Program-made: the position numbers and the translations under genes
Assembly (NCBI RefSeq): GCF_025630775.1
Contig: NZ_JAOSZE010000004.1
Location: forward strand, 62,001-126,000
Source of the DNA: Actinoplanes sp. KI2
Lineage (GTDB): Bacteria; Actinomycetota; Actinomycetes; Mycobacteriales; Micromonosporaceae
Reading direction: 5' to 3'
DNA: 64,000 nucleotides
Shown here: positions 1 through 8,086 of the stretch, piece by piece
Numbering within the stretch: the stretch's first letter is position 1
Layout: every line of letters starts with the position of its first letter
Notes under the pieces: model-generated
The model's input: the letters and a program-made list of their open reading frames with translations, nothing else
Told to the model about the DNA's origin: nothing
Database searches by the model: none

Positions 1-164
1 TCCGGACCGAGTACGTGATGAAGCCCGCCCTGCGCGGCGAGCGGGCCCGCGGCCAGGCCGACACCACGAAGGTCGGCGAGCTGGGCTGGAGCCCGTCCCA
101 CCGCCTCGACGAGTACATCGCCTCGTTCATCGCCACCCACCGCCCCGGAGAGCTGCGTCCCTGA
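1..164 (+). CDS. C-terminal fragment, probable NAD-dependent sugar epimerase/dehydratase
   Basis: An open frame enters from the left edge (first whole codon at base 3) and stops at TGA 162-164. The last 54 residues contain ARGQADTTKVGELGWSPSH followed by a short amphipathic helix and a basic end. The pattern 'ADTTK..ELGW.P...L.EYI' is what the C-termini of extended short-chain dehydrogenases acting on nucleotide sugars look like. The Rossmann part is outside the window, so the substrate cannot be named and the family call rests on this short tail only. Confidence 0.5.
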   Translation, partial: RTEYVMKPALRGERARGQADTTKVGELGWSPSHRLDEYIASFIATHRPGELRP

Positions 165-181
165 CGGCTGCCCCGCAGGTC

Positions 182-197
182 TTAGCCGGGGCTTAAC
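182..197 (+). promoter_or_regulatory. 11-bp phased TTAGC/TTAAC direct repeat
   Basis: TTAGC (182-186) and TTAAC (193-197) are exactly 11 bases apart, about one helical turn, and lie 72 bases upstream of the PepSY start. The same half-sites with 11 and 22 base spacing recur at 4797-4834 in front of the two-component operon. Direct repeats with 11-bp phasing are the usual target of OmpR-family response regulators. That the regulator at 4072-4755 binds here is inference. Confidence 0.5.
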
Positions 198-268
198 GGT
201 CGGACAGCGTGCTCATAGGTGACCCTCGGCGATCGTTCTGGACAACGGAACGAGCTGGGAGGTTGGCT

Positions 269-808
269 GTGAACAGGAAGCGTCTCGTGGGTGTGGCCGT
301 GGCGGGGAGTTTGGCCGCGCTGGGCGTTGCGGGTACGGCATTGGCCTCGGGGAGTGACGACGCTCGGCCCAAGCCGACCGTGTCCGCCTCGACGCGGGCG
401 GAGCTGTCGGTCAGCAGGGACGAGGCCGCGGCGATCGCGGTGCGGGCGGCCGGGGGCGGGACGGTCGAGTCGGTGGAGCGGGAGGCCGAGCACGGGCGGG
501 TCGTCTGGGATGTGGACGTGCTGGCGGCCGGCGTCGAGCACGACATCGACGTGGACGCCGCGTCCGGGACGGTGCTGCGGCATCGGATCGGCGACGACGA
601 CCGTGGTCGCCGGGCCGAGCCTGGCGATGATCGCGGGCGGGGCGTGGAGGCCGGGGACGATCACGGCGGCGATCGCGGCCGTGGCGCGGAAGCCGGGGAC
701 GATCGCGGGCAAGGCGTGGAGACCGGCGACGATCACGGCGGCGACCGCGGGCGCGGCGCGGAGGCCGGGGACGATCACGGCGGCCATGGGCACGGGGCCG
801 ACGACTAA
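269..808 (+). CDS. secreted or anchored PepSY-domain protein with Asp/His/Gly-rich repeat tail
   Basis: A 179-residue protein. GTG 269 is chosen because GGGAGG (257-262) sits at correct spacing; longer versions would be untranslated leader. It begins NRKRLVGVAVAGSLAALGVA, a signal peptide or anchor. Residues about 45-105 form one PepSY module: SVSRDEAAAIAVRAAGG, then GRVVWDVDVLAAGVEHDIDVD and a VLRHRIGDDD end. The tail repeats GDDHGGDRGRGAEA-type blocks rich in Asp, Arg, His and Gly. PepSY domains are known as small modulators of proteases or of the sensor kinases encoded near them. Here the gene shares a phased upstream motif with the nearby two-component operon, so a target or modulator role in that system is plausible. 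Metal binding by the tail is only a guess. Confidence 0.75.
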   Translation: MNRKRLVGVAVAGSLAALGVAGTALASGSDDARPKPTVSASTRAELSVSRDEAAAIAVRAAGGGTVESVEREAEHGRVVWDVDVLAAGVEHDIDVDAASGTVLRHRIGDDDRGRRAEPGDDRGRGVEAGDDHGGDRGRGAEAGDDRGQGVETGDDHGGDRGRGAEAGDDHGGHGHGADD

Positions 809-861
809 GTAGACGGAGACGGGGCAGCCCGGATACCGGCCCGCCGTTATCGTCGGGCGTT

Positions 862-2835
862 GTGGAACGGGCTGTCGCGGTACTTCTGTTCGTGCCCTTC
901 ATTCTCGGGACCGTGCTGGTCTTCGCCGTGGTGATTCGGCGGCTGCTGGGGGTGCGGGTCGGACGGGTTCGTACCCTCCTGGCTGCCCTGCTGGCGCTCT
1001 TCACCACCGCGCCCGTGCTCGCCGCCCTGGCGCCGCCCGATCCGCGGACGGTGAGCGGCGGCGAAGCGTTTCTGCTCGGCACCGCGGCCGTGGTGATCTC
1101 CGCGCTGCTGGCGATGGCCGTCCTGGTGATCCTCGAGGTTCTGCTGCCGACCGGCTCGCTGCCGGGACCGGTGGAGCTGTGGCGGGGCGCGCGGCGACGA
1201 GTGGCCCGCGCCCGGCGGTACTCGACGATCGTGCGGATCGCGCTGCGGCACGGGCTCGGGCGTTTCCTGCGCGGGCGGCCCGGCGACGGGCCCAAGTCGG
1301 CGGTGGCCCGGCGGCGGCTGGCTCGGTCCCTGCGGGAGTCGCTGGACGAGGCGGGCGTGACGTTCGTGAAGCTCGGGCAGGTGCTCTCCACGCGGGCCGA
1401 GCTGCTGCCGGCCGAGTTCGTCGAGGAGCTCACCGCGCTGCAGGACCGGGCGGCGCCGGTGCCCTGGGAGAGCGTGGCCGCGGTGCTCCGGGCCGAGCTG
1501 GGCCGGCCGATCGACGAGGCTTTCGCCAAGGTCGACCCGGAGCCGCTGGCCGCGGCCTCGGTCGCGCAGGTGCACTCGGCCCGGCTGGCCGACGGCACGC
1601 CGGTGGTGGTCAAGATCCAGCGGCCGGGCATCGCCGCCGTCGTCGAGCGGGACCTGGACATCCTGCAGCGGCTGGCCGGCACGCTCGAGGACCGGACGTC
1701 CTGGGGCCGCTCGTTCGGGGCGCGACGGCTCGCGCTGGCCTTCGCCGAGGCGTTGCGCGAGGAGCTCGATTTCACCGTCGAGCGGGACAACCTGCAGACC
1801 GTGGCGGCCGCGCTGGCGACCTCGCCGGACCGCGGGGTGCGGGTGCCGACGCCGTACGTCGAGCTCAGCTCCGAGCGGGTGCTGGTGATGGAGCGGCTCG
1901 CCGGAACGCCGCTCGGGTCGGCCGAGTCGACGCTGGCCGGGCTGGGCACCGAGCGGCGGGCAGCGATCGCCGCGAACCTGCTGGACAGCATGCTCGACCA
2001 GGTCCTCGTACACGGGAACTTCCACGCCGATCTGCACCCGGGCAACCTGCTCGTGGACGACGACGGCTCGCTGGGCATGCTCGACCTCGGCTCGGTCGGC
2101 CGGCTCGACGCGGGCACCCGGGCCTCGATCGGCCAACTCCTCGGCGCGGTCGGCCGGGGCGACTCGGTGGCGGCCAGCGACGCGTTGTTGCAGCTGGTCG
2201 ACCGGCCGGAGAACGTGGACGAGCGGGAGCTGCAGCGGGCGGTGGGTGTCCTCATCGTCCGGTACGCGACGCCGGGCAGCACGGTCGGCGTCGCGGCGGT
2301 CGGCGCACTGCTGCGGACCTTCACCTCGTACGGGCTGGGCGTCCCGGCGCCGGTGGCGGCGGTGTTCCGGGCTTTCGCGACGCTCGAGGGCACGCTGGCG
2401 CTGCTGCGGCCCGGCTTCGACCTGCTCGGACAGGCCCGGGCGGCCGGCTCCCGGCGGATCACCGAGGCGTTCGCGCCGGACCGGCTGCGCGGCACGGTCG
2501 AGGAGGAGCTGGCCGCGCTGTTGCCGACGCTGCGGGCCCTGCCGCGGCGGATCGACCGGATCGGCGACGCGGTCGAGCACGGCCGGCTGCGCCTCAACGT
2601 GCGGCTGTTCGCCGACGACCGGGATCGGCTGCTGGTGATCGGCCTGCTGCACCAGGCGCTCCTGACGATCATCGGCGCGACCTGCGGCGTGATGGCCGCG
2701 TTGCTGCTCGGCTCGGGCAACGGTCCGCGGCTCAGCACCGGGGTCGCGCTGTTCCCGTTGCTCGGCTACGGCCTGCTGATCGTCGCCGTCGTGCTCGTGC
2801 TGCGAGTGCTGGTCGTCATTTTCCGCCGGGATTGA
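862..2835 (+). CDS. AarF/ABC1/UbiB-family atypical kinase-like membrane protein
   Basis: A 657-residue protein starting at GTG 862. Three hydrophobic segments lie in the first 100 residues and two more at 590-657. Between them is an ABC1 domain: VVVKIQRPG with the invariant Lys near residue 251, HADLHPGNLLV near 388 as catalytic loop, and LDLGSVG near 406 in place of DFG. Family members are atypical ATPases needed for quinone or other isoprenoid lipid metabolism; in actinobacteria the substrate is generally unknown. The gene follows the PepSY gene by 53 bases and converges on the histidine kinase gene with a 20-base overlap (2816-2835). The length is typical of membrane-anchored actinobacterial AarF proteins. 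Confidence 0.88.
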   Translation: MERAVAVLLFVPFILGTVLVFAVVIRRLLGVRVGRVRTLLAALLALFTTAPVLAALAPPDPRTVSGGEAFLLGTAAVVISALLAMAVLVILEVLLPTGSLPGPVELWRGARRRVARARRYSTIVRIALRHGLGRFLRGRPGDGPKSAVARRRLARSLRESLDEAGVTFVKLGQVLSTRAELLPAEFVEELTALQDRAAPVPWESVAAVLRAELGRPIDEAFAKVDPEPLAAASVAQVHSARLADGTPVVVKIQRPGIAAVVERDLDILQRLAGTLEDRTSWGRSFGARRLALAFAEALREELDFTVERDNLQTVAAALATSPDRGVRVPTPYVELSSERVLVMERLAGTPLGSAESTLAGLGTERRAAIAANLLDSMLDQVLVHGNFHADLHPGNLLVDDDGSLGMLDLGSVGRLDAGTRASIGQLLGAVGRGDSVAASDALLQLVDRPENVDERELQRAVGVLIVRYATPGSTVGVAAVGALLRTFTSYGLGVPAPVAAVFRAFATLEGTLALLRPGFDLLGQARAAGSRRITEAFAPDRLRGTVEEELAALLPTLRALPRRIDRIGDAVEHGRLRLNVRLFADDRDRLLVIGLLHQALLTIIGATCGVMAALLLGSGNGPRLSTGVALFPLLGYGLLIVAVVLVLRVLVVIFRRD

Positions 2836-4075
2836 CGCCGGTTACGCCGGCGAGCTCGAGCCGGACGACGGCGCCACCGGACGTGGAGATCTCGAAGGCG
2901 ACGGCCACCTGTCGCGCGATGTCGAGTCCCAGCCCGGTCGAGCCGCCGGACGACGCTCCCCGGGTGGCCGCGGACGACGGAAATCCCGGGCCGGCGTCGG
3001 CGACCACCAGGACCGCCCCGCCGCCGGGCCGGGCCGACAGCGAGACCGACAGCGCCGTGCCGTCCGGGGTGTGGGCGAAGACGTTTCCCAGCAACGCATC
3101 CAGCGCGGCGGCCAGGTCGTCGGCCGCCACCGCCACGGGCAGCGGGGCGGACGGCAGGTCCTGGGTCATGACCCGGCCGGTGTCCTCGGCGAGCACGGCC
3201 CAGAAGGCGGCCCGGTCGGCCACCACGGCGACCGCATCCGACACGGCCGGCGGTGACACGCCGTCGAGTCGCCGGGCCTGCCGGATCGCCGCGGTGACCG
3301 CCCGTGCGACACCATCGGCGGCGGCCGAGACGCGTGCGGCCTCGTCGGGGTCTCGTAGCGACTCCGCTTCCAGCCGCAGGGCGGTGAGCGGGGTGCGGAG
3401 GCGGTGCGACAGGTCGGCGACCCGCTCCCGCTCGGCCGCCAGCAGATCCTGAATGCGGCCGGCCAGATGATTCAGCGCCCCCGCGACCTCGCGCACCTCC
3501 CGCGGCCCGGTCGGCGCGGCCCGAGCGGTCAGGTCGGCCGACGCCAGCCGATGGGAGACCTCGGACAGCGAGGTGATCGGTGCGATCAGGGCGCGAGCCA
3601 GCCGATCGGCGACCAGCAGTCCGATCAGCACCAGGGCAAGCCCCAGCCCGAGCAGGGTCAGCCAGGCCCGGTGCACGCCGCTGGTCAGCGACGCGTCGGT
3701 GACCACCGTGCGCACGACCGTGGTGCCGGAGGCGCCGACGACCGGGACCACCAGCTCCTGCGCGTCGCCGGTGTCGACCGTCAACGCCTGGCCCCGCAAC
3801 GCGGCCAGCCGGACCGCCGGGGTGGGGGTGGCGGGCGTGCCAAGCACGCGGCCGTCGGGGAGAAAGACCGAGACGGGTACGGGCTGGACCGCGACCGCCA
3901 ACCGCAGGGCGTCGGGATCGCCGGCCAGCGGGACGATCGTCCGCACCACGTCGTCGGCGCGGCTCAGCGCCCGGTCGGCGGCCACCTGGCGCACCAGCAG
4001 CGCCATCGGGACCAGGAACGCGAGCAGCACGAGCACCGTGGTGGCGGCCACCAGCAGGGTCAGCCGGGCCCTCAT
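2816..4075 (-). CDS. two-component sensor histidine kinase
   Basis: A 419-residue membrane kinase. ATG 4075 overlaps the response regulator stop as ATGA, so the longer upstream frame is rejected. One membrane helix at residues 5-30, an extracytoplasmic segment of about 115 residues, a second helix (LTLLGLGLALVLIGLLVADR), a HAMP domain, then LSHRLRTPLTALRLE with the phospho-accepting His near 223. The ATPase part carries LLGNVFAHTPDGT (N box), VVADAGPGFP (G1) and GSTGLGLDIA (G2). The H box reads SHRLRTP rather than SHELRTP, a variant common in actinobacterial kinases. The stimulus is unknown. It is co-transcribed with and downstream of its regulator. Confidence 0.93.
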   Translation of the reverse strand: MRARLTLLVAATTVLVLLAFLVPMALLVRQVAADRALSRADDVVRTIVPLAGDPDALRLAVAVQPVPVSVFLPDGRVLGTPATPTPAVRLAALRGQALTVDTGDAQELVVPVVGASGTTVVRTVVTDASLTSGVHRAWLTLLGLGLALVLIGLLVADRLARALIAPITSLSEVSHRLASADLTARAAPTGPREVREVAGALNHLAGRIQDLLAAERERVADLSHRLRTPLTALRLEAESLRDPDEAARVSAAADGVARAVTAAIRQARRLDGVSPPAVSDAVAVVADRAAFWAVLAEDTGRVMTQDLPSAPLPVAVAADDLAAALDALLGNVFAHTPDGTALSVSLSARPGGGAVLVVADAGPGFPSSAATRGASSGGSTGLGLDIARQVAVAFEISTSGGAVVRLELAGVTGVNPGGK

Positions 4076-4755
4076 GCCGGCGGCTCGCTCAGCTTGACCC
4101 CGACACCGCGGACGGTGTGCAGGTAGCGCGGCTCCTGCGCGGTCTCGCCCAGCTTGCGGCGCAGCCAGGAAAGGTGGACGTCGACCGTCTTGTCGGTGCT
4201 GCCGTACGGCACCTGCCACACCTCGGTGAGCAGCTCCCGCTTGGTGACCACCTGGCCGGCCCGGACCGCCAGATGGTGCAGCAGGTCGAACTCGCGCGGG
4301 GTGAGCTCGACGACGACCTCGTCGAGCGTGACCGTGCGGGCGAGCGGGTCGATGGTGAGGCCGCCGACGGTCAGCACCGGGGACTCGGCGGCGCCCGGGG
4401 AACGGCGCAGGACCGCGCGGATCCGGGCGTCGAGCTGGGCGGCCGTGTAGGGCTTCACCACGTAGTCGTCGGCGCCGGCGTCCAGCAGCTGCACCATCGA
4501 GGACTCCTCGTCGCGCGCGGTCGCCACGATCACCGGGACCGCGCTCACCGCTCGCAGCATGCGCAGCAGCTCGCGGCCGTCGAGGTCGGGGAGGCCCAGG
4601 TCGAGGACGATCAGGTCGGGCCGCTCGGCAAGCGCGGTCTGCAGCCCCTCCATCGCCGCCGGGGCGGCCGCCACGGCATGCCCGCGCTCGCGCAGGGCGC
4701 GCAGCACGGTCGCCCGAATCGCCGGGTCGTCCTCGATGAGCAGGAGTCTGGCCAC
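4072..4755 (-). CDS. OmpR-family response regulator
   Basis: A 227-residue protein with a receiver at 1-118: acidic pair D9-D10, phospho-acceptor D52 in VLDLGLPDLDG, and K101 in VVKPYTAAQL. It is followed by a winged-helix effector domain (LTPREFDLLHHLAVRAGQVV and VDVHLSWLRRKL). Cognate partner of the kinase that overlaps its stop by 4 bases. The upstream region contains three TTAAC/TTAGC half-sites phased at 11 and 22 bases that also precede the PepSY gene, which suggests autoregulation and a PepSY target. No specific orthologue can be assigned by eye. Confidence 0.95.
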   Translation of the reverse strand: MARLLLIEDDPAIRATVLRALRERGHAVAAAPAAMEGLQTALAERPDLIVLDLGLPDLDGRELLRMLRAVSAVPVIVATARDEESSMVQLLDAGADDYVVKPYTAAQLDARIRAVLRRSPGAAESPVLTVGGLTIDPLARTVTLDEVVVELTPREFDLLHHLAVRAGQVVTKRELLTEVWQVPYGSTDKTVDVHLSWLRRKLGETAQEPRYLHTVRGVGVKLSEPPA

Positions 4756-4796
4756 GGCTGCACGCTAGCCCGTGACACCGGCCGAATAGTGGGTCT

Positions 4797-4834
4797 TTAA
4801 CCGTCCCTTAGCCATGCCGGGTGCCGGGCTTAGC
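4797..4834. promoter_or_regulatory. phased TTAAC/TTAGC sites in divergent promoter region
   Basis: TTAAC 4797-4801, TTAGC 4808-4812 and TTAGC 4830-4834 are spaced by 11 and 22 bases. They lie between the divergent response regulator (start 4755) and the membrane protein gene (start 4858). The half-sites and spacing match those at 182-197. The arrangement is typical of an OmpR-type operator and could control both flanking transcripts. Confidence 0.5.
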
Positions 4835-4857
4835 GTCCGGGGGCGCATAGTCGGCGT

Positions 4858-5343
4858 GTGCGGTTCTTGGATCGGCTGGGCCGGCAACCCATGGTGATCG
4901 TCGCTGGGTGGATCCTGGCGGCGGTGCTGGGCGTGCTGGTGGGGATCGTCGGGATCGGCCTGGTGGGCGCGGGGTTGACCTCCCGGCAGGGCACCCCGAC
5001 CAGCCAGGAGGACGTCCTGCGAGCGTTGGGGGAGTCGAGTTCCCCCACGCCCGGCGTGTCCGATTCGCCCACGCCCGGCGGGTCGGATTCCCCGACGCCC
5101 GGCGTCTCAGAGTTGTCCGCAACGCCGGCGATGGCATCGCAGTCCTTCACGACCCGTGGCGGCATCGTGGTGGCGACCTGCGACGGGATCACGGCGATGT
5201 CCCCGGCGCAGGGCTTCCAGGTGCACGAGCAGAGCGGCCGGGAGGGTGAATTCCGCGGCATCCGCGACAACCACGACCGCATCAAGGTCGTGCTGACCTG
5301 CCCGAACGGCGCCCCCGACCTGCGCGTCCGGTACGAGGACTAG
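4858..5343 (+). CDS. single-pass membrane protein with Ser/Pro/Thr-rich linker, unknown function
   Basis: A 161-residue protein. One helix at residues 11-37 (VIVAGWILAAVLGVLVGIVG), a low-complexity stalk of three SPTPGVSD-like repeats at about 58-85, then a domain of about 75 residues with two cysteines (VVATCDG and VVLTCPNG) that could form a disulfide outside the cell. The gene is divergent from the two-component operon and shares its regulatory region, so it may be a target. The stop codon lies in the sequence CTAG, which also supplies the stop of the convergent hydrolase. I do not recognise the extracellular domain. Confidence 0.7.
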   Translation: MRFLDRLGRQPMVIVAGWILAAVLGVLVGIVGIGLVGAGLTSRQGTPTSQEDVLRALGESSSPTPGVSDSPTPGGSDSPTPGVSELSATPAMASQSFTTRGGIVVATCDGITAMSPAQGFQVHEQSGREGEFRGIRDNHDRIKVVLTCPNGAPDLRVRYED

Positions 5344-6176
5344 AGCGTCTTCCAGAACCGCAGCAGCGGCTCGGCGAGGTCCGCCGGCCTTTCGGCCGGG
5401 AAGAACAGGCGGGCGCCGGGCACCTCGATCACCTCGCGCGCGCCGGGGAGGGAATCCTTCAGCCGGTACGCCCAGGAGCGCCGGAAGAAGACGTCACCGG
5501 TGCCCCACACGAGCTGGGTCGGCACCTCGAGTTTCGCCAGCTTCGGCTCGACCGCCACCAGGTCGCGGGGCCGGATCGCGGCCATCCAGCGCTCCGCCTC
5601 GCGGGCCCGGTCGCCGGACAGCGGCGCCAGCCACTGTTTGACCAGCGTGATCGGGAGTGCCTCGACGCGCTGGACCCCCGGCCCGTACAACAGCCGGCGG
5701 GCCCGGCGCGGGTCGCGCAGGAAGGCGCGCTGCAGCGGGGCGAGCAGCCGGGCCCGGGCCAGCCAGACGACCGGCGCGAAGATCTTGGGCGGGATGTTGC
5801 CGATCGTGTCGCAGTTGGTGAGCGTGAACGAGCGCAGCAACTCCGGATGCCGGGCCGCGAAGATCTGCGCGATCGCGCCGCCGGTGTCGTTGGCGACCAG
5901 ATCGATGCCGGTGAGCCCGAGCGCCGCGCAGAAGGCGGCCACGAAGTCGGCGGTCTCGCCCAGCTCGTAGGACGAGGCCGCCGGCGTGCGGCCGTGCAGC
6001 GGCAGGTCGACCGCGACGCAGCGCCGCTCGTCGCCGATCAGGTCGATGACGCCGCGCCACAGGCTGCTGCCGGTGCCGACGCCGTGGATGAACAGGGCCG
6101 CCTCGCCCGGGCCGGAGCCGGTGTCCAGATATCCGGCCGGGCCGCGGCTGGTGGTGGCGATCAGTGGTCGAATCAT
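5340..6176 (-). CDS. alpha/beta hydrolase with Asp-type nucleophile elbow
   Basis: A 278-residue protein with the fold's usual order: HGVGTGSSLWRGV (oxyanion region), DLPLHGRTP, then VANDTGGAIAQIFAARHP, where the nucleophile position is Asp rather than Ser, as in haloalkane dehalogenases and epoxide hydrolases. A late VWGTGDVFFRRSW supplies the acid region. A canonical late His is not obvious; the end reads EVPGARLFFPAERP, so Leu or Phe stands where His is usually found, which raises doubt about classical hydrolase activity. It is divergent from a TetR gene with two palindromic operators between them, so it is probably derepressed by a hydrophobic inducer. Confidence 0.82.
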   Translation of the reverse strand: MIRPLIATTSRGPAGYLDTGSGPGEAALFIHGVGTGSSLWRGVIDLIGDERRCVAVDLPLHGRTPAASSYELGETADFVAAFCAALGLTGIDLVANDTGGAIAQIFAARHPELLRSFTLTNCDTIGNIPPKIFAPVVWLARARLLAPLQRAFLRDPRRARRLLYGPGVQRVEALPITLVKQWLAPLSGDRAREAERWMAAIRPRDLVAVEPKLAKLEVPTQLVWGTGDVFFRRSWAYRLKDSLPGAREVIEVPGARLFFPAERPADLAEPLLRFWKTL

Positions 6177-6210
6177 GTCGTTCGCTCCCCGCGGGGATTG
6201 GTACGGTCAG

Positions 6211-6253
6211 AAACCGACTGTCGGTCTACATGTTCCAGACCGACTGTCGGTCT
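6211..6253. promoter_or_regulatory. two 17-bp palindromic TetR operators
   Basis: ACCGACTGTCGGT-centred palindromes occur at 6211-6227 (one mismatch) and 6237-6253 (perfect 8-bp arms around a central T), 26 bases centre to centre. They fill the gap between the divergent hydrolase (start 6176) and TetR gene (start 6272). Operators of this form are typical for AcrR/NemR-like TetR proteins, so autoregulation plus control of the hydrolase is expected. Confidence 0.75.
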
Positions 6254-6271
6254 GTCAATGAGAGGGCACGA

Positions 6272-6856
6272 GTGAACAGGAACGTGGCGCGCGGCCGCGA
6301 GACCCGAGACCAGTTCGTCCGGGTCGCCACCCGGCTCTTCACGACGCACGGGTACGAGGGCACCTCGATCGAGGCGGTCCTCCACGAGACCGGCGCCAGC
6401 CGGGGCTCGCTCTACCACCACTTCCCGGGCAAGGAGGCGTTGTTCTTCGCGGTCCTGGAAGACCTGGAGGTACGGGTGATCGCCGAGATGACCGCCGGGG
6501 TCGCCGAGTTGACCGACCCGGTCGAGGCGCTGCGCACGGCCTGCCTGGCCTGGATCCGGCTGGCCGGCGACCCCGAGGTGCAGCAGATCGTGCTGATCGA
6601 CGCGCCCGCGGTGCTCGGCTGGCAACGCTTCCGCGAGCTGGACGAGCAGAGTGTGCTGGGCCAGTTCCGGGCCGCGCTCGAGGCCGCCGCGGCGATGGGC
6701 CGGATCGAGGCCCGACACGTGGATATCTTCTCGCATCTGGTGCTGGCGGCGGTCAACGAGGCGGCGATGCTGGTCGCCCGCTCTCCGGACCCGGCCGCGG
6801 CGATGCCCGGGGCGCAGGACGCGTTCGAGGAGTTTCTGCGCCGGCTGCTCGCCTGA
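6272..6856 (+). CDS. TetR/AcrR-family transcriptional repressor
   Basis: A 194-residue regulator. GTG 6272 is chosen because AGAGGG (6261-6266) precedes it; the longer frame would translate through the operators. The HTH is at residues 8-55 (FVRVATRLFTTHGYEGTSIE ... SRGSLYHHFPGKEALF). The C-terminal ligand domain includes VQQIVLIDAPAVLGWQRF, the motif shared by TetR_C_33-type proteins. Likely represses itself and the divergent alpha/beta hydrolase through the palindromes at 6211-6253. The ligand is unknown. Confidence 0.92.
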   Translation: MNRNVARGRETRDQFVRVATRLFTTHGYEGTSIEAVLHETGASRGSLYHHFPGKEALFFAVLEDLEVRVIAEMTAGVAELTDPVEALRTACLAWIRLAGDPEVQQIVLIDAPAVLGWQRFRELDEQSVLGQFRAALEAAAAMGRIEARHVDIFSHLVLAAVNEAAMLVARSPDPAAAMPGAQDAFEEFLRRLLA

Positions 6857-6973
6857 CCACTCACGCGAGAGTCGCGTCCACGGCCTTGCGTTGCAGGTGG
6901 TCGCGGGGAGAGGCGGGGACTGCCCGACTCGGCGGGGGCCCGCTGCCTCGTACGTCTGCTTGGTGGTGAAAAG

Positions 6974-7014
6974 GGTGATGCTGGACGGCTCGGTGGCGGC
7001 CGCCCAGCATCACC
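6974..7014 (-). terminator. intrinsic terminator of the pectate lyase gene
   Basis: A perfect 11-bp stem, GGTGATGCTGG (6974-6984) with CCAGCATCACC (7004-7014), separated by a 19-base loop. On the minus strand it is followed by CCCTTTTC, a short U tract, and it lies 12 bases past the pectate lyase stop. It could also block read-through from the TetR gene on the other strand. Confidence 0.75.
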
Positions 7015-7025
7015 GAACAAAGCGA

Positions 7026-8018
7026 TCAGATCTTGCCGGTGCCCGCGCCGGCGGTGACGATCGACTTGACGCTGTTGTTGGCGTCGACCGTGTAGGAGTA
7101 CGGGATGGCGGCCACGGCCGCGCCGTTGTTGGTCTGCGGCGTGCCCGAGTTGACCAGGTAGTTGTTGAGCAGCTTGACGTTGCCCTTGGGCGAGCTGCCG
7201 GTCGACGTGACCACCGTGTTGGGCGTGTTCTCGAAGTAGTTGCGCTCGACGTAGACGCCCGCGTTGCAGGTGGTGGCGACGCCGTACGTGCCGCTGTTGT
7301 AGTAGTAGTTGTTGTAGACGTGCACCGGGTTGCCGAAACGCACCCGCGGCCCGCGCTGGTCACAGTTGCGGAAGTAGTTGTGGTGGTACGTGACCCGCAG
7401 GTGACCGGTGTCCTCGGAGGCGTTGTCGTCCGAGTGGCCGAGCAGGTTGCACTTGATGTGGTCGTGCTCGTAGTTCCAGCTCACGGTGATGTAGTCACCG
7501 GCGTGCGTGATGTCGATCAGGCCGTCGTAGTAGTCGGTGCCGTGGCTGGTGTCGCTGGACAGGTCGTTGTGGTCGATCCAGACGTGCGTCGCCTTCTCGA
7601 CGTGGATCGCGTCGCCGTTGCCGTTGCCGGCCAGCACCTTGGCGATCTTCAGGTTGCGGACGATGACGTTGTTGACGCCCTTGATCTTCAAGCCGCAGCC
7701 GGTGAGGCCGGAGCTCGAGCCGACGCCGAGGATCGTCTTGTTGGACGCGACGGTGACGTCGGACGAGCAGGTGAAGTTGCCGCTGACCTTGACGGTCTGC
7801 GAGGTGCTCGAGCCGGCCGCGCTGGTCAGCGCGGACAGGCTGGTGACGGTGACCGTGGTGCTGGTCGAGCCGCCGCTGGTGCCGCCGGACTGGGTGGACC
7901 AGCCCTCCTGGTTGTAGGTGGCGGCGGAGGCGGCGGGGGCGTACGCGAGCAGGGCGGCCGCGGTGGCAGCGGCGACACCGGCGGCGAAGAGCGGAGTGCG
8001 CCAGGAACGGGTGGACAT
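7026..8018 (-). CDS. secreted pectate lyase, polysaccharide lyase family 1
   Basis: A 330-residue enzyme that cleaves polygalacturonate by beta-elimination outside the cell. A Sec signal peptide spans residues 1-33 (ending APAASA). A Ser/Thr/Gly-rich stretch at about 40-55 precedes a parallel beta-helix: NKTILGVGSSSGLTG, VIVRNLKI, DAIHVEKATHVWIDHNDL (the PL1 vWiDH motif), DGLIDITHAGDYITVSW, and RGPRVRFGNPVHVYNNYY with the catalytic-site Arg. AGGAGGT-like RBS precedes ATG 8018. A LacI-type operator lies at 8087-8100 and an intrinsic terminator follows at 6974-7014, so it appears to be a single-gene transcript under sugar control. Confidence 0.95.
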   Translation of the reverse strand: MSTRSWRTPLFAAGVAAATAAALLAYAPAASAATYNQEGWSTQSGGTSGGSTSTTVTVTSLSALTSAAGSSTSQTVKVSGNFTCSSDVTVASNKTILGVGSSSGLTGCGLKIKGVNNVIVRNLKIAKVLAGNGNGDAIHVEKATHVWIDHNDLSSDTSHGTDYYDGLIDITHAGDYITVSWNYEHDHIKCNLLGHSDDNASEDTGHLRVTYHHNYFRNCDQRGPRVRFGNPVHVYNNYYYNSGTYGVATTCNAGVYVERNYFENTPNTVVTSTGSSPKGNVKLLNNYLVNSGTPQTNNGAAVAAIPYSYTVDANNSVKSIVTAGAGTGKI

Positions 8019-8086
8019 CAGGGGACCTCCGATGTGGTGTGTTCACCCAGACCGGGGGAGCGGCCCGCTGTACGGACGGGAGCTTA

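Noticed and set aside
411..2738. A 775-codon open frame on the minus strand over the AarF gene
   Set aside because: Ser/Arg/Pro-rich composition without motifs, fully antisense to a well-supported ABC1-family gene.
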